In this document: one piece after another, positions 35,956 to 43,515 of the stretch
Position numbering within the stretch: position 1 is the first letter of the stretch
Layout: each line of letters opens with the position of its first letter
Assembly (NCBI GenBank): GCA_946407895.1
Contig: CAMJQA010000023.1
Span: forward strand, 1 to 43,515
Direction: 5' to 3'
Length of the DNA stretch: 43,515 nucleotides
From: an uncultured Prevotellaceae bacterium
GTDB taxonomy: Bacteria; Bacteroidota; Bacteroidia; Bacteroidales; Bacteroidaceae
Notes under the pieces: generated by a model
The model's input: only the letters and a program-made list of their open reading frames with translations
Database searches by the model: none
Told to the model about the DNA's origin: nothing
Translations under genes and position numbers: made by a program

Positions 35956-36786
35956 ATGCGCGCGATATATATATATGTTATAAACGTTGCCCTCTGTCTG
36001 GTCAGCCTGCCCACTCGGGTATTGGCCGACAACGGGCTTTCCGCCTATCCGCCATACGAAGGCAAAAACGCTTTCTCCATGGCCTTCGGGCGGACTCATC
36101 AGCAGGATACCTACCTCTCCCCCTTGGAGTACACTGGTCCGCAACTCACCCTGATGCACGAGACTATGCGCCTGACGCACAGGTCACAAGGGCGAATTTC
36201 ATTCCAAAGTCTTTTGCAAGGCACGTTCTCGCTCACCCAGAATAGTCCCGCCACCGCTAATGATTTCGGGGGCCGCATAGCCTACGATGCCGGGTGGCAT
36301 TATAACTGGAAGCCGCTTCCCGACCTGCGTATCATGGCTGGCGGGCAGGTGGGTACCGACTTCGGCATCCTATATAACGATCGTAATGGTAATAATCCGG
36401 CTCAGGGACGCCTGAGTTTCGATATTGCAGCATCCGTGGGCGGCATCTATACATTCCACCTCCGCCGCAGACCGTTTATCGCACGCTACCAAGCCGACAT
36501 TCCATTACTTGGCTGCATGTTCAGCCCTCAGTTTGGGCAGAGCTATTACGAACTGTCACGGGGGAACCGAGATCACAACGTTTGCTTTGCATGGCCTGTC
36601 AATGCGCCCTGCATACGCCAGATGCTAACGCTGGACATCCCGTTCCGGCGCTTCAGCCTGCGTTTAGGCTACCTCAGCGATGCGCGGCAGAGCCATGTGA
36701 ATCATATCAAGGTCCATGACATCGGCCGCTCTTTCATGCTCGGTTTCGTGCGTCACTTCACCATTCAAAGTAAGGAAAAACAATGA
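35956..36786 (+). CDS. DUF3316 outer-envelope protein
   Basis: The 276-residue protein has a signal peptide (ending around RVLADNG). A series of amphipathic beta strands with aromatic ends follows, as in small outer-membrane barrels. It matches my recollection of the DUF3316 family, which often follows the topoisomerase gene in Bacteroides. The start is 3 bp after the parC stop, and its stop overlaps the next start (ATGA), so the three genes look like one operon. No function is known. Confidence 0.75.
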   Translation: MRAIYIYVINVALCLVSLPTRVLADNGLSAYPPYEGKNAFSMAFGRTHQQDTYLSPLEYTGPQLTLMHETMRLTHRSQGRISFQSLLQGTFSLTQNSPATANDFGGRIAYDAGWHYNWKPLPDLRIMAGGQVGTDFGILYNDRNGNNPAQGRLSFDIAASVGGIYTFHLRRRPFIARYQADIPLLGCMFSPQFGQSYYELSRGNRDHNVCFAWPVNAPCIRQMLTLDIPFRRFSLRLGYLSDARQSHVNHIKVHDIGRSFMLGFVRHFTIQSKEKQ

Positions 36787-37802
36787 GAGGGATAAGAGTT
36801 TTCTTTTATTATAGCGTGCTGGCTATTGTCATGTTCTCATCCTGTGTCCGGGAGGAGGAGTTCGACGATACGCCCGAGGGGAACCTAGAGGCCCTGTGGA
36901 AAATCATCGACCAGCAATATTGCTTCCTTGATTATAAGGCCGAGACCATTGGCCTGGACTGGAATGCGGCCCGCACGAAGTATCGCCAGCGGCTCAGTCC
37001 CGACATGTCGCGCCTGCAGCTTTTCCAGGTATTGTGCAATATGCTGGCTGAGTTGCAGGACGGTCATGTCAATCTGTTCAGCAGCGCCGATATGGGGCGT
37101 TTCTGGAGCTGGAAGGAGAACTATCCCCTGAATCTGAACGACGAGCTTCGCGATTCATACTTGGGAAAGGACTATAAGATCGGGGCAGGTGTGAAGTACC
37201 GCATTCTGGAGGACAATATAGGATATGTGGTATATGAAAGCTTCACAGATGCTACGGGTGAAGGCAATCTGTCGGATATGCTGTATTACCTGCGCCTGTG
37301 CGACGGGCTGATTCTTGACGTGCGAGGCAATTCGGGCGGAGCCCTCACCTACTCGTCGCGTCTGGCCAGCCATTTCACGAACGAGAAGATTCTGGTGGGC
37401 TATACACGCCACAAGACAGGGCCTGGGCACAACGACTTCTCAACCCCCGAAGCCGAGTATCTGGAACCCAGTGACGGTGTCCGCTGGCAAAAGCCCGTTG
37501 TCGTACTGACCAACCGGGAATGCTTCAGCGCCACCAATACCTTTGTGCGCGATATGCGGGAGTGTCCGCAGGTAATCATCCTGGGCGACCGTACGGGCGG
37601 AGGCTCGGGCCTCCCCTTCAGCAGCGAGCTTCCCTGCGGATGGGCTGTGCGCTTCAGTGCCTGCCCCATGTTCGATGCCGAGATGAACCAGATTGAGTTT
37701 GGCATTGCCCCCGACCTGTACTGTTCGCTGACCGAGTATGACATTCAACGAGGTGTTGACACGCTCATAGAGGCAGCCCGGGAAGTCATCAGGCGACAAT
37801 AA
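36783..37802 (+). CDS. S41 family C-terminal-processing peptidase lipoprotein
   Basis: The 339-residue protein has a lipoprotein signal with Cys21 (VMFSSC). The S41 core is recognisable: GLILDVRGNSGGAL, then VVLTNRECFSATNTFV, which contains the serine of the catalytic Ser-Lys region, and GDRTGGGSGLP. There is no clear PDZ domain, as in the smaller tricorn-like S41 proteins of Bacteroidetes. It presumably acts in the periplasm. The start overlaps the DUF3316 stop. Confidence 0.85.
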   Translation: MRGIRVFFYYSVLAIVMFSSCVREEEFDDTPEGNLEALWKIIDQQYCFLDYKAETIGLDWNAARTKYRQRLSPDMSRLQLFQVLCNMLAELQDGHVNLFSSADMGRFWSWKENYPLNLNDELRDSYLGKDYKIGAGVKYRILEDNIGYVVYESFTDATGEGNLSDMLYYLRLCDGLILDVRGNSGGALTYSSRLASHFTNEKILVGYTRHKTGPGHNDFSTPEAEYLEPSDGVRWQKPVVVLTNRECFSATNTFVRDMRECPQVIILGDRTGGGSGLPFSSELPCGWAVRFSACPMFDAEMNQIEFGIAPDLYCSLTEYDIQRGVDTLIEAAREVIRRQ

Positions 37803-37846
37803 TATTAATAGACATTCGCGAACCCCTTTAACTTTTGAACCTTTTT

Positions 37847-39190
37847 ATGAAAAGATTTCTCATCCTACTGATTGTTTCAGCGGCATTGCTGAGTAGTTTC
37901 GCACGCCGAAAGAGCGAACCGCCACGAGATATTTTCCCCGACGGCACTGAAATTCCCGCCTGGTTTAGAGACACACTGGCCGTTGATTTGTCGGCCCTGG
38001 GCAAACAATATCGCATAACAGATTATGGCGTTCAGTCCGACGGGCAGATATATACCCGTCAGTTGCAGGCGCTGATAGACCAAGTGGCGGAGCAGGGCGG
38101 AGGCGTAATCGTAGTGCCCCCCGGCATTTACCATACGGGAGCCATCTTCTTCCGCCAGGGCACACACCTGCATCTCGAGCGCGGAGCTGTTCTTAGGGGC
38201 AGCACGGAGATACACGACTTCCCCGTCATGGAAACGCGCATCGAGGGCCAGACGTGCAAGTACTATCCGGGTGTGGTGAACGCGGATAGTATAGACGGAT
38301 TCACACTGACGGGCCAGGGCACCATCGACGGGCACGGACAGCCCTACTGGAAGGCCTTCTGGCAGCGCCGTTCGTGGAACCCGGCCTGCACGAACAAGGA
38401 TGAGCAGCGCCCCCGCCTGCTCTATATCTCCAACTGCCGCAACGTGCGGGTGGAGGGGGTCACCCTGCAGAACTCGCCTTTCTGGACGTTCCATATCTAC
38501 CGGTCGGAGCGGGTACGCCTGCAGGGCCTTTCCATCACGAGCCCCTCGCGTGCGCCGTCCACCGATGCCATAGACATTGATGCCTGCCGGGATGTGCTCG
38601 TCCGCACCTGCTATATGTCGGTGGATGACGATGCCATAGCGCTGAAGGGGGGTAAAGGCCCTTGGGCCGACGACCCCCAGAAGATGCCGGGGAACGGACC
38701 CAACGAGAATATCATCATCGAGGACTGCCGGTTCGGCTTCTCTCATAGTTGCCTTACCTGCGGCAGCGAGTCTATCCTGAATCACAACATCTTGCTGCGC
38801 CGGTGCCGGGTGGAGGGGAGTGCCAACCTGCTTCACCTGAAGATGCGCACCGATACGCCTCAGCAGTACGAGTATATCACCGTGGAGGACATTACCGGCC
38901 GTGCCGGCAACTTCCTGCTGGCCATGGCATGGTCTCAGTTTGCCGACCTGCAGGGACGCCCCACCCCGCCCATGTCGTACGGCTCCAACGTCACGATGCG
39001 GCGCATAAAGCTCGAATGCGACAAGTTCTTCAATGTGGCCAACCAGCCCCAGTATTTCCACCTGAGTAACTTCACCTTCGCGGACCTCGACGTTCAGGCC
39101 CGCGACTCCACCTTCCACCGCGAGTATGTGGAAGGGCTCACCCTGCGGAACGTACGCGTCAACGGCCAGCTCCTGGACACTCGGCAGTAA
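37847..39190 (+). CDS. GH28 polygalacturonase-family hydrolase
   Basis: The 447-residue protein has a signal peptide (MKRFLILLIVSAALLSSFA) and the right-handed beta-helix of GH28. YGVQSDGQIYTRQLQALID begins the fold. STDAIDIDACRDV and VDDDAIALKGGKG carry the catalytic Asp residues, and a CGSES segment takes the place of the usual HG motif. It should cleave a galacturonan or rhamnogalacturonan linkage in the periplasm. ATG 37847 gives the signal peptide; a TTG four codons earlier is in frame. It is only distantly similar to the GH28 protein at 10229-11755. Confidence 0.87.
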   Translation: MKRFLILLIVSAALLSSFARRKSEPPRDIFPDGTEIPAWFRDTLAVDLSALGKQYRITDYGVQSDGQIYTRQLQALIDQVAEQGGGVIVVPPGIYHTGAIFFRQGTHLHLERGAVLRGSTEIHDFPVMETRIEGQTCKYYPGVVNADSIDGFTLTGQGTIDGHGQPYWKAFWQRRSWNPACTNKDEQRPRLLYISNCRNVRVEGVTLQNSPFWTFHIYRSERVRLQGLSITSPSRAPSTDAIDIDACRDVLVRTCYMSVDDDAIALKGGKGPWADDPQKMPGNGPNENIIIEDCRFGFSHSCLTCGSESILNHNILLRRCRVEGSANLLHLKMRTDTPQQYEYITVEDITGRAGNFLLAMAWSQFADLQGRPTPPMSYGSNVTMRRIKLECDKFFNVANQPQYFHLSNFTFADLDVQARDSTFHREYVEGLTLRNVRVNGQLLDTRQ

Positions 39191-39234
39191 AGGTTCAAAA
39201 AAAGTGGGTTAAGACGATATTTTGCACGCCAGTG

Positions 39235-39266
39235 TTTGGCTAGAAGAAAAAAATGTCTTACCTTTG
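39235..39266 (+). promoter_or_regulatory. Promoter of the GMP synthase gene
   Basis: TTTG (39235-39238), 20 bases, then TACCTTTG (39259-39266), 62 bases before the ATG at 39329. The resulting leader is AT-rich (ttcaatatttaatattttacc) with no evident riboswitch fold. Confidence 0.75.
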
Positions 39267-39328
39267 CACCACTTCGACGTTTAACATTCAATATTTAATA
39301 TTTTACCATCTTACATTTCAGATTCAGT

Positions 39329-40312
39329 ATGGCTACAAGTAACGTACGTCCGGCCTCTATGGAGCGCATCACGACTCCTGCCCTGGCCCAGAAATTCATC
39401 GAAGAACAGATCAAGGAGCTGCGTGCTCAGATAGGTGACAAGAAAGTGTTGCTGGCACTCTCAGGCGGTGTAGATTCATCCGTGGTGGCAGCTTTGCTCA
39501 TTAAGGCAGTTGGGAAACAGTTGGTTTCGGTACATGTCAATCATGGTCTTCTCCGCAAGGGCGAGCCCGAGCAGGTTGTGCGCGTATTCCGCGACGAGCT
39601 GGATGCCAACCTGGTCTATGTGGATGCCACAGACCGTTTCCTGGACAAACTGGCCGGAGTGGCCGACCCAGAGCAGAAACGCAAGATTATCGGTGCCGAG
39701 TTCATACGCGTATTCGAGGAGGAGGCACGCAAGCTGGAGGGCATCAGCTTCCTGGCCCAGGGTACCATCTATCCCGACATTGTGGAGTCTGGTCCGGTGA
39801 AGTCGCATCACAACGTAGGCGGTCTGCCCGAGGACCTGCAGTTCGAACTCGTGGAGCCCATCAAGCTGCTCTTCAAGGACGAGGTTCGTGTGGTGGGCAA
39901 GGAACTGGGCCTGCCCGACAATATGGTGTATCGCCAGCCCTTCCCCGGTCCCGGTTTGGGTGTCCGTTGCACAGGCGCTATCACGCGCGACCGTTTGGAG
40001 GCTCTGCGCGAGAGCGATGCCATCCTTCGCGAGGAGTTTGCCAAGAATGGTCTGGAGGGCAAGGTATGGCAGTACTTCACCATCGTTCCCGACTATAAAT
40101 CTACGGGTGTGAAGGACAACAAGCGCAGCTGGGACTGGCCCGTCATAATCCGTGCCGTCAATACGCGCGATGCCATGACTGCCACTATCGAGGAGATCCC
40201 CTACAGCCTGCTCCACCACATCACCAGTCGCATCATCTCCGAGGTGCCAGGCGTGAACCGCGTACTCTACGACCTCACCCCGAAACCAACGGGTACTATC
40301 GAGTGGGAGTAG
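39329..40312 (+). CDS. guaA: Stand-alone GMP synthase ATP-pyrophosphatase subunit
   Basis: The 327-residue protein aligns with only the C-terminal two thirds of the usual GMP synthase. It has the PP-loop [10 protein letters not shown] (residues 42-51), [43 protein letters not shown], and the dimerisation end with TGTIEWE. The N-terminal glutamine amidotransferase domain is absent, and its place is taken by about 15 residues ([15 protein letters not shown]). Such subunits make GMP from XMP, ATP and ammonia, either with free ammonia or with a separate GATase subunit, as in archaea. No GATase gene is in the window. The gene has its own promoter, so it is not a broken fragment. Confidence 0.88.
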   Translation: MATSNVRPASMERITTPALAQKFIEEQIKELRAQIGDKKVLLALSGGVDSSVVAALLIKAVGKQLVSVHVNHGLLRKGEPEQVVRVFRDELDANLVYVDATDRFLDKLAGVADPEQKRKIIGAEFIRVFEEEARKLEGISFLAQGTIYPDIVESGPVKSHHNVGGLPEDLQFELVEPIKLLFKDEVRVVGKELGLPDNMVYRQPFPGPGLGVRCTGAITRDRLEALRESDAILREEFAKNGLEGKVWQYFTIVPDYKSTGVKDNKRSWDWPVIIRAVNTRDAMTATIEEIPYSLLHHITSRIISEVPGVNRVLYDLTPKPTGTIEWE

Positions 40313-40321
40313 TCCCTCGCA

Positions 40322-40401
40322 GTCTCTTTGATTGTCCCGGACTTTCGAAGTCTCTATGAATGTTCCTGGCTTTCACAGTTTCTTTGATTGTCCCTGAGGG
40401 G
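40322..40401. repeat. 28-bp tandem repeat, 2.8 copies
   Basis: Degenerate copies beginning gtctctttgattgtcccgg start at 40322, 40350 and 40378, an exact 28-bp period, directly after the GMP synthase stop. The third copy merges into a GGGGCC/GGCCCC hairpin (40398-40414). The period is not a multiple of three, so the array is not coding. Confidence 0.75.
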
Positions 40402-40426
40402 CCAGCTTGGCCCCCAGATTCCCTAC

Positions 40427-40474
40427 AGGTGTGCGATGGCTGTCCTATGGGCACTGTTGCACACCTATATTTTT
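40427..40474 (+). terminator. Terminator of the GMP synthase gene
   Basis: The arms aggtgtgc (40427-40434) and gcacacct (40459-40466) pair perfectly around a 24-base loop and are followed by ATATTTTT. This is a Rho-independent terminator layout on the plus strand. Confidence 0.6.
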
Positions 40475-40523
40475 AACCAAAATCGGTCATTAGGCAATTG
40501 CGCGCTAATGACCGATTTGGGTT
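40475..40523 (-). terminator. Strong hairpin terminator of the GH78 gene
   Basis: The 19-base arms 40475-40493 and 40505-40523 pair with one mismatch (core atcggtcattag/ctaatgaccgat). Read on the minus strand, it immediately follows the GH78 stop and is followed by AAAAATAT, with few T's. It may instead work with the neighbouring hairpin as a bidirectional terminator. Confidence 0.65.
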
Positions 40524-43159
40524 TATTCTCTTGGCTGGAATCGTCCTTGGTTGGACAGATGGAACAAGTGCCTGCCAGCCCTCACTGTCCTCTCTTCGCC
40601 GCCAGTCCGTATTGTCGCATTCGTATTGATGGGAACTTCTATGGTCAGAAGAATCTCATCGTCGGTCCTTTCCCATCGCGACATGATAAGTCCGGCCCGC
40701 GAACGATACCTCCCCTCAGCCCATTGCAGGCGATGGGGGAAATGCGGTTCAATGACAATGTGCTGGAACCCGGGTTGCTGTGGGTCGTAGTTGATGCCCG
40801 CCAGGCACTGTATCATCCAGGCATTGATGTCGCCCAGAAAGACATGGTTCAGCGAAGAGCCTCCCTTCGGAATCCATTCTTCGGGCGGGGTGGTATGTCC
40901 CTGGGCTATCCATGCGGCCCACGATGGTGCATCCTGCCGTAGAGCCATGTCCAGTGCCTGATCAGTATGTCCAAACCGAGTGAGCATACGCAGCACCATT
41001 TTGCTGCCCAGCATCCCGAAGTCCAGGTGCCCACCTCCCTGTGCTATCATTTCGCTAAGCCGTTCTGCCACAGTCCGTTCCTTCTCCTTCGGTACAATAC
41101 CCAGATAGAGTGCTGTGGCCTGTGCCGCCTGCGAGCCGTTGGAGTATAGTCCTGTTTCGTGGTTCACGAACTCGGTGTTCAGCAACTGCTTCAGCTGTTC
41201 TGCTTTGCGGGCATATTCTGTTCCGTCCATTCCCAGCAGTTCGCAGAAGCGGGCTGTCAGGTGGCAGATATAGTAATAATAGCAGGTAGAAGTAAACTCC
41301 TCGGGCGTGCTGGTCTTGTAAGGTACCCAGTCGCCCAGCCCGCTTGCTACGCTGCCGCGTTCCGTTTCGTGAGCGGCCAGGAACTTCAGGTAGTTCCTGC
41401 ACAGTGGCAAGGCACGTTCTATGGGCCTTCGGTCGCCCGAGTAGAGGTACAGGTTCATGGGGATAATGAAGAGAGCTGCCGACCAAACGGGATTCACGCC
41501 GTATCCCCAGCCAGAGGAAGGTATGATGTCGGCTATCTGCCCATCGGAACGCTGGTTGTCTGCCATATCGTCGAGCCATTTCTCGTAGGACGTAAAGGAG
41601 TCGAAGTTCAGCAGTCCTATCTCCTGCGAGATGTGGGCATCGGCCGTCCATCCGTTCTTCTCGCGTTGCGGGCAGTCCGTGGGGATGCTCATGAAGTTGG
41701 AGAGGTAGGACTGGCGTACGGCCTTCCAGATGAGGTTGAGCGTATCGTTCGAGCAGCAGAACCATCCTGTGGGCTTCATCGCCGTATGTACGAAGAGTGC
41801 CTCTGCATCCTCCTCCTTTATTTTCATGCTCGGTCTCACGCGAACCTCTATATATCTGAATCCGTGGTAGGTGAACTCTGGACGCAATACATCCCTGCGC
41901 CCGCTCAGCGTATAGACGTCCGTTTGGAATCCAAAGCCCTTCCCTTTGTCGAAAAGGCCGGTAATGCGGTCCACATTCAACCGTCCCTCAGCGTCCAGTT
42001 CCTCGCCATGTTGCACGCATATCTGCGTACCGGCCTTGCCCTGCAGTGTCAGTTGGGCATAGCCCGACATGTTCTGTCCGAAGTCGATGACGTAAATACT
42101 GTCGCCAATGGAGCGCAGGGAGACAGGGCGATATATCGTGTCCACCTCAGTGGCGGGCATCTGCTGGGCAACAAGTCTGTCCGAGCTCCCAGCCACCGAC
42201 ACGGCTCCCTTCCACTTCGTGTCGTCATAGTCCGGTTTCTCTATGCCTGCCAGCTCGCAGCGGGCATCGTACGTGTCGCCCGAGTAGATGTCGTTCACCA
42301 GGAATGGACTCTCGGTCACCTTCCACGACTCGCCAGATGCAATGGTCTCCGTGCGTCCGTCGGCATAGGTCAGGCGCAGTTCGCACAGCAGGCGTGGACG
42401 TCCGTGCCAGGCGGCATTGTCGAAGTCCCAGACTCCCAGTCGGTCTATCTCGTTGTAGAAACCATTGCCCAGAATGGCTGTAATGACGTTCTTTCCCTCT
42501 TTAAGTGCCGGTGTTGCATCGTATGTGCAGTATAGGTTGCGACGGTCATAGTGGGTATATCCCGGGTTCAGGCTGGTGGTGCTCAGCCGCAGTCCGTTCA
42601 GTTCCAGCTTGGCGTATGCGGCGGCACTCATGTAGAGGCGGGCCTTGCTTATCTGGCCTTTCACCTCGAATGTGTGCCTCAGCAGGGGAGCTGCGTGTTC
42701 GGTGCGTTCCCTGTTGTCTGTAATCCAGTGTGCCGTCCAGTCTGCCTGGCTCATCTTGGCAGTCTCAAAAGTAGCGATGGGAGATATGGCTTTCCTTCTG
42801 CCGTCTTTGTCAATGGCTTCTATCTGCCAGTAGTATGTGGTATGGGGCTTCAGCCGTTCGCCGCCCTTATAGGCATCCTGCATCCGAGCAGATTGCGTCT
42901 GCGTACTTTCCCATCGGAATCCCTTCCCCTCGTGCTTCAGGCCCTTTTTGCTGTCTGCCAGGACCAGGCGGTAGGAACCCTGCTGCCAAGTGCTGTCTCC
43001 GGCATAGTTCCACGAGAAGCGCGGCGATGGGATGTCTATGCCTATAGGCTCCCTCTGATACTCGCACTGCATGTTCACTATTTCTGTATGCCCTGTTTTG
43101 CATCCTTCTGCCAACAGCATGATAGCCATTGTCCACGCAATTCCTTTAGAAAAAGTCAT
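40523..43159 (-). CDS. GH78 alpha-L-rhamnosidase lipoprotein
   Basis: The 878-residue protein has a lipoprotein-like signal (AIMLLAEGC). N-terminal beta-sandwich domains follow, with PRFSWNYAG and TYYWQIEAID, then the (alpha/alpha)6 barrel of GH78. Its hallmark is DCPQREKNGWTADAH, followed by IADIIPSSGWGYG. The C-terminal beta domain ends at residue 878. It removes alpha-L-rhamnose from rhamnogalacturonan or plant glycosides. The ATG at 43159 is used; a TTG at 43165 would add two residues. The upstream spacer holds three phased palindromes at 43248-43302, well placed for an activator or repressor. Confidence 0.92.
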   Translation of the reverse strand: MTFSKGIAWTMAIMLLAEGCKTGHTEIVNMQCEYQREPIGIDIPSPRFSWNYAGDSTWQQGSYRLVLADSKKGLKHEGKGFRWESTQTQSARMQDAYKGGERLKPHTTYYWQIEAIDKDGRRKAISPIATFETAKMSQADWTAHWITDNRERTEHAAPLLRHTFEVKGQISKARLYMSAAAYAKLELNGLRLSTTSLNPGYTHYDRRNLYCTYDATPALKEGKNVITAILGNGFYNEIDRLGVWDFDNAAWHGRPRLLCELRLTYADGRTETIASGESWKVTESPFLVNDIYSGDTYDARCELAGIEKPDYDDTKWKGAVSVAGSSDRLVAQQMPATEVDTIYRPVSLRSIGDSIYVIDFGQNMSGYAQLTLQGKAGTQICVQHGEELDAEGRLNVDRITGLFDKGKGFGFQTDVYTLSGRRDVLRPEFTYHGFRYIEVRVRPSMKIKEEDAEALFVHTAMKPTGWFCCSNDTLNLIWKAVRQSYLSNFMSIPTDCPQREKNGWTADAHISQEIGLLNFDSFTSYEKWLDDMADNQRSDGQIADIIPSSGWGYGVNPVWSAALFIIPMNLYLYSGDRRPIERALPLCRNYLKFLAAHETERGSVASGLGDWVPYKTSTPEEFTSTCYYYYICHLTARFCELLGMDGTEYARKAEQLKQLLNTEFVNHETGLYSNGSQAAQATALYLGIVPKEKERTVAERLSEMIAQGGGHLDFGMLGSKMVLRMLTRFGHTDQALDMALRQDAPSWAAWIAQGHTTPPEEWIPKGGSSLNHVFLGDINAWMIQCLAGINYDPQQPGFQHIVIEPHFPHRLQWAEGRYRSRAGLIMSRWERTDDEILLTIEVPINTNATIRTGGEERTVRAGRHLFHLSNQGRFQPRE

Positions 43160-43247
43160 ATTCAAAATCTTTGTTTTCGTTCAGTCTGTATATTTATTGT
43201 TCCGTCTGCTGTATCCACCTCGCTCCTTTCTTATTGAGTGGGGCAAT

Positions 43248-43302
43248 CCAACCGCTTGAGTTTACTCATTCAACCGCTTGACCCGGGCAATTCAACCGTT
43301 TG
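43248..43302. promoter_or_regulatory. Three phased CAA-N4-TTG palindromes, candidate operator of GH78
   Basis: ccaaccgcttg (43248), tcaaccgcttg (43270) and tcaaccgtttg (43292) are spaced exactly 22 bp apart. Each holds the dyad CAA-N4-TTG, and the middle one is extended to TCAA-N4-TTGA. They lie about 90-145 bp upstream of the GH78 start codon. Even spacing of two helical turns suggests cooperative protein binding. Confidence 0.65.
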
Positions 43303-43353
43303 GATAGACCAGTCAGTCAGGCGTATTCTCCTGCCCAAGACGTAGACATCAGA

Positions 43354-43493
43354 GGTTGACAGTAGGACAGTACTTGACAGTAGATTTCATGAATCTTACG
43401 CACGTACGCAGGAAAGTGAGGCCCTATGCGTGCACGGGTACGCGCGGGGGAAAAGTTTGAAAAGTACTGTCAAGTACTGTCCTACTGTCAACC
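43354..43493. repeat. Perfect 29-bp inverted repeat made of GACAGTA heptamers
   Basis: The left arm 43354-43382 and right arm 43465-43493 are exact inverted copies. Each arm contains three GACAGTA heptamers, at 43358, 43366 and 43376 on the left and mirrored as TACTGTC at 43465, 43475 and 43483. The 82-bp centre is rich in acgcacgtacgc and gcgtgcac dyads. It could be an invertible segment, a mobile-element end pair or a multi-site operator. Confidence 0.85.
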
Positions 43494-43515
43494 CCCTCGG
43501 GGTGATGGCCGCCCC

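Larger units (their letters stand above)
43160..43515. other. 356-bp spacer upstream of GH78 with repeats, no gene seen
   Basis: No convincing open reading frame occurs. The region contains three phased CAA-N4-TTG palindromes (43248-43302) and a perfect 29-bp inverted repeat with an 82-bp centre (43354-43493). A cccc-tc-gggg mini-hairpin lies at the right edge. The function of the right half depends on sequence beyond the window. Confidence 0.6.

Noticed and set aside
35956..36786. Porin or SusC-like function for the DUF3316 protein
   Set aside because: It is far too small, and no plug or TonB box is visible. Only a small barrel-like or surface protein can be supported.
40322..40401. Possible CRISPR array, here and at 5593 and 43248
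   Set aside because: The units are directly tandem or very closely spaced with no unique spacers of 30 or more bases, and no cas genes are present.

Overview
The window looks like chromosomal DNA of a gut-type Bacteroidales bacterium (Bacteroides, Prevotella or a relative). Promoters follow the Bacteroidetes pattern TTTG-N19/20-TAnnTTTG at many gene starts. The housekeeping neighbourhoods (psd-pssA divergent from dnaE-trxA; glyS with an FKBP lipoprotein; the parC-type gene with DUF3316 and an S41 peptidase) are typical of that order, and many genes encode lipoproteins or periplasmic CAZymes. Species assignment is not possible from the sequence alone.

Layout. 1-160: frameshifted 3' end of a winged-helix protein. 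266-3357: LTA-synthase-like membrane sulfatase-fold enzyme and a DUF5009 membrane protein. 3372-7136: a GH127 enzyme divergent from an FHS sugar:H+ symporter, separated by a 597-bp spacer holding 21-bp phased palindromic repeats. 7200-13247 (all minus): a tightly packed run psd, pssA, GH28, pgpA-like phosphatase, CDP-alcohol phosphotransferase, PAP2/AUR1-like enzyme, PfkB kinase. This reads as phosphatidylserine/ethanolamine synthesis followed by an inositol-lipid module with no inositol-phosphate synthase next to it. 13380-17854: dnaE, trxA and a small acidic protein. 17920-24306 (minus): rRNA methyltransferase, DPP-IV-like peptidase, purD with an unusual N-terminal extension, membrane protein. 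24397-29498: cysE, an unrecognised secreted protein, a GH106-like lipoprotein. 29703-29784: tRNA-Leu(TAG), then a 102-bp inverted-repeat element. 29935-33226: FKBP lipoprotein, glyS, glycerophosphodiesterase. 33247-37802: topoisomerase IV subunit A, DUF3316, S41 peptidase. 37847-43159: a second GH28, a stand-alone GMP synthase ATP-PPase subunit and a GH78 rhamnosidase. The right edge carries phased palindromes and a perfect 29-bp inverted repeat.

How it fits together. Five CAZymes (GH127, two GH28, GH106-like, GH78) match activities used on pectin, especially rhamnogalacturonans, yet no SusC/SusD pair or sensor-regulator is present, so they are dispersed single genes. The lipid operon could make PS, PE, PI and inositol-phosphoceramide. 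The terminal PfkB kinase may replace inositol-phosphate synthase by phosphorylating scavenged inositol; this is an inference and is the main biological hypothesis of the window. A second theme is that four gene-flanking spacers near CAZyme, transporter or secreted-protein genes each contain their own family of short phased repeats with 11/12-, 21-, 22- or 28-bp periods.
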